A stretch of 64,000 nucleotides of DNA, taken from contig OW051495.1 of assembly GCA_932521035.1 (NCBI GenBank), positions 3,844,001-3,908,000 on the forward strand, given 5' to 3'. Positions within the stretch are counted from its first letter, which is position 1, and every line of letters starts with the position of its first letter. Below are positions 45,812 to 55,132 of this stretch, piece after piece. Below the pieces are notes generated by a model. The model ran no database searches. It had not been told where the DNA came from and saw nothing but the letters and a program-made list of their open reading frames with translations. This stretch comes from Oscheius dolichura. Taxonomy: Eukaryota > Nematoda > Chromadorea > Rhabditida > Rhabditidae. The position numbers and the translations under genes were made by a program.

Positions 45812-47460
45812 ATGGATGGTGATGACGGATTCGACTACCTATTTAAAATAGTGTTAATAGGTGATATGGGCGTTGGAAAAACGTATGTTATTATCTTCTT
45901 ATTGTTTAATCTGATTTAGATGCGTGGTCCAGCGATTTCGAAATGGAACATTTGTAGACAGGCAAGGCACAACAATAGGTGTTGATTTCACTATGCGAAC
46001 TCTGGTTGTCGGTTAGTTTTTAACGATATCCCAGTAAACTTTTTAATTTTTAGATGGAAAGAGAGTGAAACTGCAGATTTGGGACACTGGTGGTCAAGAA
46101 CGATTTCGAACCATCACGCAAAGTTACTACCGTTCGGCTAATGGAATTGTACTTTGTTACGATATTACCTGCAGGCAGTCGTTTAACAGTCTTCAACGAT
46201 GGATCGACGACGTCTCTAAATTTGCCGCTCCAAATGTGGTAAAATTGTTAGTAGGTAAGCACATTCCTTCGTCCTTTGAAATTCCAAGTACTTTCAGCTA
46301 CTAAATGCGATTTAGAGGAGCAAAGAGTAGTAGAGCGAGAAGAGGCTGAGATTCTCCAAAGAGCCAATGGTTTGTAATCGCGGTGGTTAGGTTTCTCTCT
46401 ATCAGGGATTTTTTTCTAAAACTGTTCGCGCATAGCGCGTCACGGCGCTAACTTTTCGGATTTTTTCTTTTTGTATCGTGTTCAGCATCTGATTCTACAT
46501 CGAATGACATCCATTACGACAGTTTCGGTACGCAAACTGAAAAATGAAAAATATTTGTATTTTTGAAAAGTGGCCGATTTACCCCGGAAGTTGTACACTC
46601 TCGGCTCCCCGCGGTCGGATTTCTTTAATTCTTTGACGAGGTTATTGGAACTGATGCCCGCTCGTGTCGCGTCCATGTTTGAAAGAATTTGGTCAACGCA
46701 CTGCGACGCTACGACACTGAAAACACGCGCACACGCGAAATCTTCAAATTGCTGCCAGAATTGTTGTTTTTGACACCAATCGATTACTCTCGATGAGATA
46801 TGTATAGAAATGTTAATATTACGCAGATTGGAGACGGTTTTCACAAGTTAGAAATGCACACAAACCTGTACTTGGGGGATCAATAAGAATAGAAAAGGTA
46901 AAACTGTGACAAAAGCGGAAATCGAACGCGGCTGGGGGAGCAAGGCGCGTCTCTTTTTATAAGCAAGGCAGATTCTCCCATTTGCAAGCAAATAGGGGCC
47001 AAAAGAGCACAATTATTATGTGAAAATGTGGAACACGAAAGATGTTGTGGTTAGGATTCCACTGACCGTGCAAAAAGGGAGCAATAGAAAGGGGTTAGGC
47101 AGTTTCTATTGCTCTCCTTTTGCCCGGTTCCCCTTTCTATCAGTAGAATCCTAACCACAACATCTTTCGTGTTCCACTTTTTCACATAACAATCAAAAAT
47201 AAGTTTACATTTATTTTCAAGGAATGTTTTCTACCGTAGAAACTAGTGCCAAATGTAATGTAAATGTTGACGCAGCTTTTCTGGAGTTAGCTACGATTTT
47301 AAAGCACCAGTACGATCAAGGAGGTCATCAGGAATATAGCAGGTTAGCTTTTGGAATATATGGGCATCACGTTTTTACTTTCAGCGGTGATACTTTTCGA
47401 TTGGGTGCCGGCGGTTCTACACCTATAGGTAACCAATGGCAACAGTGCTGCCGGTGGTAG
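45812..47460 (+). CDS. Rab GTPase, Rab19/43-type
   Basis: Small GTPase of Golgi/endosome traffic. Start 45812: [20 protein letters not shown]. The P-loop is GDMGVGKT, switch I gives [14 protein letters not shown], switch [22 protein letters not shown] with a DTGG in place of the usual DTAG, then [20 protein letters not shown] and [17 protein letters not shown] (SAK, G5). The G4 motif is TKCD instead of NKCD, accepted in some Rabs. The protein ends QQCCRW, a CCXX double-cysteine geranylgeranylation end. The pattern FDYLFKI plus [11 protein letters not shown] fits Rab19/43. Most introns are about 40 nt, but the one before ETSAK is 852 nt and carries a foldback repeat and an antisense open frame. 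Confidence 0.95.
46370..47221 (+). other. Invaded 852 nt intron of the Rab gene
   Basis: Donor GTTTGT at 46370, acceptor TTTCAAG at 47221. About twenty times the usual intron size. It holds an antisense open frame of 120 codons (46482-46844, minus strand, central part [20 protein letters not shown]) that I do not recognise, and a strong foldback repeat (47016-47189). Codon-like composition of the antisense frame and the foldback both suggest inserted mobile DNA, perhaps a nested element. Confidence 0.6.
47016..47189. repeat. Foldback (inverted) repeat, MITE-like, able to form a long hairpin
   Basis: Arms 47016-47059 and 47146-47189 are inverted copies of 44 nt with a single mismatch (core GGAACACGAAAGATGTTG). 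Inside, a second nested pair (47071-47090 and 47103-47122, core GCAATAGAAA) is inverted with two mismatches. Short CAAT flanks on both outer sides could be a target duplication. The transcribed intron would fold into a long double-stranded RNA. Confidence 0.85.
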
Positions 47461-47704
47461 CATTCCTACGCATCCTTTTCTACTTTCTCAATGTCATAAT
47501 CCATTTCTTATCATTTGCCCAATCTGTGTCGGATTTGTCCCTTTTCAGATGTTTAATCTCACTTTCCCTATTTAGAGCAATAAATTCTTAAATTTCATCG
47601 AAGAGGCTTTGTAGTTTATTATGGTTCTGTGCCATCTACTTTGCGTGTCTAATTTATAATGGGTTTTTCTCCGGTTCAATTCGTTAATATTTACAATTGT
47701 TCAG

Positions 47705-48600
47705 ATGACGGATTTGCTATTGGATCCTGCAATCCGTACATGGGTGTTTCTTCCAATCGTAGTGATCACATTCATGATAGGTGTTCTTAAACATTATGTG
47801 ACGCTGTTGCTCATGACGAAGAAAAAGGTATTCATTTTTCATGCCGCATTCAAGTGTTTTAGGCTGAACTAGAGAATGTTCAAGATGCTCAGTATCTAAT
47901 GCATGCTAAATTATTACGAGAAAACGGCAAATTTCTTCCGAGAGCATCTTTCAATGCAAGACGGCAGTTTTTAGTTGCTGAAGAACAAGGTATAGAGCTT
48001 CCTTTTTCTATTTTTAACTACCATTGAAATTTCAGGGTATCTTCACCGCGCTATGCAGCGCCCAAGCCGTGGCCCAAATCCCATGGATCCTAGTCAGATG
48101 ACGGAAATGTTGAAAGGCAACATGATGCATATGGTATATAACTAAATTGATGGGTTCATTTATCTATTTTTAGATACCTATGATCGTTGTTGGTGGCTGG
48201 ATTAATTGGACATTTTCTGGTTTTGTAACTACTCGAGTTCCGTTCCCACTTACTTTGAAGTTTAAAGCTATGATGCAAAGAGGCGTCGATCTTGTTTCAT
48301 TGGATTCGGCTTGGGTAAGTTCTTCTCAAGATTTAAAAGCATTTTACAGGTTTCTTCTGCGTCATGGTACTTTCTCTGTATGTTTGGACTTCGGTCTATC
48401 TACACTTTAGTATTAGGAGAGGAAAATAGCGCTGATCAAAGCAAAGCCATGGAAGATCAAATGAGCGGTAAATTACCCGCTGTCGAGTTGTTACTTTATA
48501 TTTTCAAGGTGCGGCCGTCAACCCACAACAAGATCCTAAAGGTCTCTTTAAAGCAGAATGGGAGGCATTACAAATGTATCAACATCAATTTTGTTTATAG
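47705..48600 (+). CDS. EMC3: ER membrane protein complex subunit 3 (EMC3/TMEM111)
   Basis: Insertase subunit of the EMC, related to Oxa1/YidC, which inserts tail-anchored and multipass proteins in the ER. The ATG at 47705 lies directly after TTGTTCAG. It reads [20 protein letters not shown] (first span), [50 protein letters not shown], then [39 protein letters not shown] (span) and [20 protein letters not shown]. It continues with [20 protein letters not shown] (span) and [17 protein letters not shown], stop TAG at 48598. The cytosolic tail is shorter than in vertebrates. Introns 30-45 nt. Signature positions all match EMC3. Confidence 0.96.
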
Positions 48601-48714
48601 AAAAACTTAACGGGTTTTACGATCCATCATAATTGTGATGTTTTACTATACATTTTATTATCAGCTAAAAAACAGTTTAATCAGAACAATTGTATAACAT
48701 AGATACTGTTTGAG

Positions 48715-49810
48715 ATGCGCCTCTTGATTTGCTTGCTCTTTCTTGTTCAAATATCTTTATCTGGATTGTAGTAAATATTTTTAGCTTTTATTTTCATTAT
48801 AATAATTTCAACAAAACAGTTCAGGAGGAGAAATATATACTTCATGCGATTGCATTATTGGATCATTTTTGTTTATCGAATACCGATCGAGATAACTGAA
48901 AACTCTAAACTCGTCTAAGTGCCCAAGAATGCCGTCAGAAGAAGAAGCCCCGTTCCAAAGTGTGGGCGAAAATAGAAAGTCAAATTGCGACAGCTGTCAG
49001 AAAGGTGGAGGGTGGGGGTCATCCCTCGAGACTCGGGGACACACCGACCCGTGTCAACCACAACAACAGCCCCCGATGGATCCTCTCGAAATATTCCAAA
49101 TAATAACAATTCGATTAATATTTGTGGATTTCTTCTTGGTTTGATCCGTATCCCCAATCTTCCTAATAAAACAGTCAGATTGTGTATATGTGGCTGTATG
49201 GATATCTACTCGGCACAGACGCTGCCGATCTATCTTACGCAGATATTAGTTTCTGCTATGTTTTTGTTATGATTTTCAACCTGATCGTAGCCGTAATTTC
49301 TCGGGTAATTGTGTTTTAATCTCAATATTCCGCTTCTAATCCCGCATAGACTATCCCAGGAAGAAAAAGGAAAGGATGTATTTTCCAAGCAGTAGAGGTC
49401 TTTCATTATTTTGTTTTGTTTCTCGTAAGGCTACTTTTTTTCCATATAACAAGTCAATGCAGAGAGTTTGCGCCGTGCCAGCCTTCTCCTTACCGGAATA
49501 TTTTGAGATATCTCTTAGTAAATTCCCATCATAATAAATAATTACAATCATTACAGTTTCAATAGCGTCGCTGGTAGCTCAATGTTTCATAGCACTGCAT
49601 ACTGGTAATGAATTTATTCAAGATCCACCAACTCGGTCCAATTCTTCTCTCAACATGTGAGTTTCCAGGATTAGCACAGAAACAGCCTTTAGAAACTTGG
49701 AAGATTCAAGCTGGGATGTTGAAGAGAGGGAAGAGATTGTCCGAGACAAACTCGAAGAGAAATTTGATCAAAAATTTGGATGTACAGTGCGAGGGGGCAC
49801 ATCTATATGA
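48715..49810 (+). CDS. Unrecognised small membrane protein (start uncertain: 48715 or 48929)
   Basis: An exon starting at 48715 encodes a clear signal peptide (MRLLICLLFLVQISLSG) and joins in frame, over 52 and about 60 nt introns, to an open stretch at 48929 (MPSEEEAPFQSVGENRKSN). The protein then has a Cys/Gln/Pro-rich part, a hydrophobic segment (IFQIITIRLIFVDFFL, SDCVYVAFLLCFCY), a basic loop (YPRKKKERMYFPSS), a second hydrophobic segment (SISIASLVAQCFIALHTG) and an acidic tail (WDVEEREEIVRDKLEEKFDQ), ending GGTSI at 49808-49810. All joins use GT-AG introns of 30-60 nt (one about 160 nt). No family recognised. EMC3 ends 115 bp upstream. Confidence is low because no homology supports the model. 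Confidence 0.4.
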
Positions 49811-49864
49811 TGTTCAATATAATAATTATTGATCAAACATAAAGTAGTTTACAAAATTGAGTTT

Positions 49865-50541
49865 ATGCAAAAAGGTGTCCACCTATGTCCCCCGGAATCC
49901 GGCCACCATCACGTTTCCATGGTTCCCATCAGTTTTCATATACTCGCATGTGCATACTTGCATTATGGGCTCTGATAGGAAGAAAGAAAATTATACACCA
50001 TTATTTCGCGGATTCTACTTTGGCAGGTTGAATTGTTGAGAATAAAGAGTGATTTGCAGATTTTTTGGCTTATTTACTACATTTACTTATGCCACGATAT
50101 TAACGAATTGACACATCTAACCTATATTTACACTCTCCAAATTGTCATGTGTCTTCATTTCACACTATCCGTGAGCTTAACTGTAAGTGATACATAGAAT
50201 TTTATGGTGTATTTCAGGCATTTTGCGGTTTACAACATAAAAACAAGAGAAAGGGCTGCGGGTTGATTAGCATAGTTATAGGCTTCGCGGTAAAGATAGA
50301 AATGCAGAAAACGATTTTTAGAGAGGAATCGCGATTGTTATCATGATAGACGCAAATATCAACCATACTGAGTATATGAGTAGGAGAAATGTTGTTACCT
50401 GGGAGCCATTAATAAGTAAGAAATCACATCGGAATACTAGTTTTAGTCTTCGCTTTATCTACGATACTCAATCTATCGCTTGCTTGTATATTATTCTGCA
50501 GCTATGAAGATATCTATGGAGAGGGAATTACAAATTTATAA
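49865..50541 (+). CDS. Four-span membrane protein of unknown family
   Basis: Five exons join in frame from ATG 49865: MQKGVHLCPPESGHHH, then EERKLYTIISRILLWQ, IFWLIYYIYLCHDINELTHL, TYIYTLQIVMCLHFTLSVSL, AFCGLQHKNKRKGCGLISIV, IGFARGIAIVIMIDANINHT, EYMSRRNVVTWEPLI and IFALSTILNLSLACILFCSY, ending GEGITNL at 50539-50541. Four hydrophobic spans with a KNKRK loop between the second and third and a polar extracellular loop with an N-glycosylation NHT site. About 160 residues. The topology and GLQHKNKRKGCG loop remind me of nematode four-span proteins of the DUF7027 kind, but this is only resemblance. Introns 31-65 nt. Confidence 0.6.
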
Positions 50542-50605
50542 AAATAACGACAAATTTAACTCACAACTATTACTGTTTTATAACAACTAATATTTGATTG
50601 ACTCG

Positions 50606-51222
50606 TTACTTCTCACCAGTTCCACCGAAACACTTCCAATCGGGGCGAGAAAGGTTATCTTTGTAATTCTGAAGCTTTCGAAAATAAACGTTGCTGACCA
50701 GAATACCTTTGTTGGATTATGTTGAGAGTACTTCAAATCAGGACGGTTTTCGTTGATTGCCGTTTGACCATAGGGCACTAGCTTCACCTCCTGAAAATAT
50801 TTAAAAAATTAGACGAAGGTAAAGACCATACTCGCTCGAAATTTTTACTCTTGTCGATGTTCAAGCGAATATTGTATCCATTTACCATAAAGAAGAATCT
50901 GTCATTTAAAGACAACTGCAATGGCATAAAATGTAAATATATTGTCGAAAGACTAACTCTAAACATCGGATTATGGCTAGCAGCTCTTCTGAGAACATAA
51001 AGCCTATCATCGACTAATTTCTGCATTCGCTCTTCTGTATCAGGGTCATCCCGTTTTTCTTCTTTCTTACTAACAGGTTCTACTTCCAATGGAGACTGGG
51101 TGGTCATCTGTAACGGGAGAGGAAATTTAGAACTATTGAAAATAGATAAATCATACCGAATTGAAAAAATGCATAAAGACAGCTTCAGGTTTCTTCCTGT
51201 TTGAAATTTCGCGGTCTTGCAT
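50606..51222 (-). CDS. Conserved-looking small polar protein, unknown function
   Basis: Exons on the minus strand join to a protein of about 150 residues: MQDREISNRKKPEAVFMHFF, NSMTTQSPLEVEPVSKKEEK, EERMQKLVDDRLYVLRRAAS, HNPMFR, LSLNDRFFFMVNGYNIRLNI, DKSKNFER, EVKLVPYGQTAINENRPDLK, YSQHNPTK and NYKDNLSRPDWKCFGGTGEK, stop TAA at 50606. No signal peptide or membrane span. The YGQTAINENRPDLKYSQHNP block looks conserved but I do not recognise the family. Introns are 35-45 nt and all splice in phase, which supports the model. The start lies 136 bp from the divergent three-finger gene. Confidence 0.7.
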
Positions 51223-51358
51223 CCTGCACTTACAACGGAATTTTCTAAAATGAATCCCGTTGGGTTTTATTCGCACTCCTTATCTCCCCGTTTACAAAAG
51301 AGTTGGTCCCAACAGACTATAATCCCTTTTTTGAAGCCATAAGTCTACGAGTTATACC
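51223..51358. promoter_or_regulatory. Short divergent promoter region
   Basis: Only 136 bp separate two outward-facing start codons, so both promoters and 5' leaders fit within or overlap. It marks the change from AT-rich to GC-rich sequence. Confidence 0.45.
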
Positions 51359-52073
51359 ATGCGGTTGCTTCTTCTCCTTTTTGGTTTGGCTCTTTTGCTT
51401 CAAACCTGATCGCTTTAGGATCCGTCTGCCCAATTCTAGCCAGGAGCGACTGTTTCCGTTGGCATGGTGGGTCGGCCCCCCCGATCCATATATATATTTA
51501 GGCTATGTTGGTCCTCTTTGCGCCCACAAACCTTTTACGAACATTTATAAAGACGGCCACTGGGCAGCGCCTTCTACAATTTCCAAAGTTCACGCTCCTT
51601 ATGGCTGTGTCATTGGTTTCAAAGGAAACGAAGTCATGGTGTCGGCCCTCTTCGACGAGCACTCCCTATCGAAGAACTCATGCGACTTGGTCGACGGCTG
51701 GAAGGTCTGCCACTGCGAGGACGACTCCATGTGTAATTTGAGAGTGACCAAGTTCGCGGTAGTTCTCCTTGCCCTCCTCCTCGAGACTGTTGTTATTCAG
51801 AAAATGGCGGGTGTCGGTAACATCACAGGGGAGCCGTACCACACAGACGGCTGTCTCACCAAGACGCAATTGTGAGTGGCCGACGTCCGTCTCCTATTCT
51901 CCCTTTTCTATTGCAGCTGGCTCATCGCCGTGGCCGTCGTCCTGCTCTTTATTGTGCTGGTCGCCTTCCGCTTTACCTGTTACTGGTGCTGTTTCGCCTG
52001 TGGCTTCCGAAAAGGACAGAAGGCCTGCTCCCGGGCGGTCAGCCCCCTGACCTCCCAGTCCTTCGAAGATTAA
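51359..52073 (+). CDS. Type I membrane protein with three-finger-like (ET/Ly6-type) ectodomain
   Basis: A signal peptide (MRLLLLLFGSVCPIL) leads into a cysteine-rich ectodomain: SDCFRWHGYVGPLCAHKP, APYGCVIGFKGNEVMVSALF, DEHSLSKNSCDLVDGWK and VCHCEDDSMCNLR. The closing CHCEDDSMCN follows the CxC...D..CN rule of three-finger and nematode ET modules. After a 57 nt intron come a short stalk (GNITGEPYHTDGCLTKTQ) with one N-glycosylation site, one membrane span (WLIAVAVVLLFIVLVAF) and a Cys-rich cytosolic tail (CYWCCFACGF) likely to be palmitoylated, ending TSQSFED at 52071. About 175 residues. Ligand and function unknown. Start 51359 is chosen because it gives the signal peptide and all exons stay in frame. 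Confidence 0.75.
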
Positions 52074-55000
52074 ACTATTTTCATTATAAACATTGGGTGT
52101 TTTAATGTCGGCAATTGATCCCCGTGGATCCCGGAGGCGGTTTACACCGTGTGAACACCCCGTCATCCCCACGTAATGAGCCCGCCGGCTCCCGGGCCCT
52201 GTCCCCTGCCCTGTAGTACTCGCATTTGACCCGGCCGATGTTTGGTTTGGTGCATTTTGGCAAACATTGCGTCTGATCCCGACCGGCTCCTCCTCTTCCC
52301 ACGTTTCCCCTGTCCATTTCCTCGGGCCGCCCGGCCATTATCCTTTGCCCTGCCAATCGAAAAGCCTCCCCTCTTTGGTAATTGGCCAAAATCGGAAATT
52401 TCCCACCTGCTCCGTCCTCCCCCGTCGTCCTCCTCCTCTGCCCCAAAAAGTACTATCTTTCGCTGGCATCGGCCAATTAAGAGTGACAGGTCGTTTTCGT
52501 GTCAAGATTTATTCAGGCGGTCCCTTTTACGGGCATTCTGACACGCTTAATTACCCATCTGCTACGGGACCCGTCAAAGTTCTCCCGTCCTCCCGTACCA
52601 GTAGCCTGCACCTGCCGCTTGAATTTGAATCTGCCCTGTCCTCCTCCCCGCCAAACAAGCCCGTCTCCTCTTCCCCCACCTCCTCCTCCTCTTCCCCTAA
52701 TCTGGCACTGACCCAGTTGTTGTTTATCCAACTTGTGCCACCTGTATTCTCAGCCCCCAAATCACCACTAATCTCGGCTAATTGTGTCTTCCCAGCCCAT
52801 CATCAGCCTCCCATAAATCTCGTCGAGTTCATCTCCTCCTCCTCCTCTGATTTGTATGCGCGATGGCTCTCTTTGTGACCCCCTAATTCTGTTGTCGTCC
52901 AATTGGCTCGAACCGCAACCTCACGCACGAACGCCGTTTCTCTTTTGTCTCTGTCCCCTGGGGCCACCTCTTCCAATCCATCAGCGAGCCGATAAAGTTA
53001 TGATATTGGATTATGCCGGTCCCTCCCTGCCCTGCCAGGTCCCTCGCCTCCGCCTCCTCCCCCGTCGACATTTCCCAAAAATAACCTTCTCCAAATGGCT
53101 GGCCGTCCCCTCTTTTTTCCTGAATCATCCCGGCCGTCGTCTGCCTGTCTGCCGGTGACTCGTCTCCTCCTCTGAATAATTAAACAAATGCTGATTAGTT
53201 ATGGACACGGCTCGATCATTAGATCATCGGGGAGGATGACCCCTGGAGGGGACGGACGGTGGGCGTGGAGGTGCTCCTATCGCCGGCGGTTGCGCAACGA
53301 ATGCCGGCCGTGTTTGGCGTCTTCCCCCCGTCAACAGATGTCCTCCCCTGGCCGTCCCCTTTCTCCCTCAATTAACCACTTAAGACATTCCATTCACACC
53401 CAATCCCCCGAATCCTCCCGGCTCCCTTGTTACAGCTGCCGTCCGTCGAAAAATGCCATTCTTTCTCTTTTTGCCCTTGACTCATCGGGGGCCTTATCAC
53501 AGTTTGTTTGCACGAATACAAGCCTGTCCTCGCTGCCTCCCTGCCTTTTTTCTGTCTCGCTTTGTGTCCCAGTAGTCCCTTTTCTCCCGACGATAATAAC
53601 CGTTGACGGCGGGAGGATGCCTGTCCTCTCTCTCTTCCCGTTTGCGGTCATTTCCCTTTTCAAACGGTGCTTATCGAAACGGGCGGAAAAACTTGGACAG
53701 CAGAAAAAATGTTTGCGCGTTAGGATTTGGTACCTCTTATACTGGCAAAGGCGAGAATAAGACGGACAGATAGTGGCCCTAGTCATAATCGGCCAAAAGT
53801 GACAGCCCAACTTCGAGTTGAAAAAGGGAGGGGGAGACACGATAAGGCCACGAGCCGGGGGCGTCCGCCTTGTTGTTTACAACCCGCTCCTGAATCACCG
53901 ACCTCTCCCTCCCAAAAAAGCCGCCGCTCTCTGCCACACGGCCCTTTCCCATCCAAGTACAGTACAGTACCCCAGTCGGCCCCGTCTGCCCAGCCTGGCC
54001 AGCTGTACCCCAGGTGTTCCATTTCGGTCGTCTTTTTCCTCTGTCCTTTTCTGTCCTCTCTTTCGTCATTTCCATTTCTGTTTACCGTCTGCCCGTGTCC
54101 GTTCGCACCCCGTCACATTCAATCTGTCCCCCGGGGCACGGCGGCCACCGCCTCCTCCGGTCACACGTGCCGTCGTCCGTCCGGTGATATCCATCGGCCA
54201 CAATTACCATATTTTACTGTGCATAATCTCGGCCGAAGAGGCGCAATTACTGTTTGCACGCGCATCGATTAGGCAGCTCCCCCCGGTCACCTGCTTCTTC
54301 TCCTTCGTCTTCTGATCAGTCCCTCCTTCCGAAATTAGTATTCTTCAGTCGGAAGCGGACATCAAAGGAGAGGACTCCCCGGAGACCGGGCGGCCCTCCC
54401 GGCCAGATGGTCCCCGATTTGCTTCTGACAGGAGAGATAAACAGCTCCCCCTTCTCTTCCTGAGTCATGCGTATTTGGGGATCGCCCCCCGAATAGTTCG
54501 AATGACCATCGAGGACCAGTCCATTACTGGCCATTTCGGCCCGTCAAAGGCCCTGTGGGTAATGGAGTTGAAGCCAGTCGGTTGAGAGCATCACTGTAAT
54601 TAGGGGAACACGGCTGACCTCGCTTTTTCGCGCTTCTTTCCGGTCAGTCGCTCTCCCGGCCGTCCTTCCGTCCCCTACCAGTTCATACAGTTTCACCCGC
54701 TCTCTCCCCGGATTATGTATAGATTCTCGCCTCCAAACCGGTCTGCTCTTCCTCGCAAAAAGAGCATTACAACCGTGATCGGATTCCCTCTGTGGACAGT
54801 CCTTTAATTCGTCTCTTGGTCAACCTGGGTCGAGGACAAGGTTTACGGCGGTTTGCGTGCCTCCATCACTCGCGCAATCCTAATAAATTGTGCTCCATAA
54901 AACGGCTGTCACTCCCCCGGCTACCTGGCTCTCCTCCCGGCCACTACACCTATTCCGGAGAAGCATGCGAAACGGTCTTCGTGGACCGTGGCCAGGGGGC

Positions 55001-55132
55001 GGGGACAGAGGCGTTCTCCCCTTATGCCGCCGCAATCTGTCCAGTGCCCTCTCCCCCTCAATTACCAGCCTCTCTCCGTATTGTTAGCACTTGTTGTCCC
55101 CTTGTTATCACCCTCATCCTCGCCCAATTCAG
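52074..55132. other. 3 kb GC-rich gene-free block upstream of dystroglycan
   Basis: No exon with family resemblance was found on either strand; the many short frames are overlapping and composition-driven (Pro/Ser and Arg/Gly runs from CCT/CTC tracts). Features seen: TGACTCA and TGAGTCA (53470, 54463), repeated GATAA/TTATC and TAATTA motifs, and long pyrimidine runs. In a genome where most gaps are under 400 bp this is exceptional and suggests regulatory DNA for dystroglycan or for the three-finger gene. The 3' UTR of the latter lies at its left edge. Confidence 0.45.

Noticed and set aside
46900-46940. ATCGAACGCGG, resembling a tRNA T-arm on the minus strand
   Set aside because: No matching A box or cloverleaf within 90 nt on that strand.
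49562-49640. tRNA-like patch (TAGCTCAATG near 49574)
   Set aside because: The D-arm-like box is present but no anticodon stem or matching acceptor stem could be formed, and the stretch reads as an in-phase exon of the membrane-protein candidate.
52267-54315. Several 100-200 codon frames on both strands in the 52-55 kb block
   Set aside because: They overlap one another, are Pro/Ser or Arg/Gly biased by CCT/CTC tracts, and lack splice context or family motifs.
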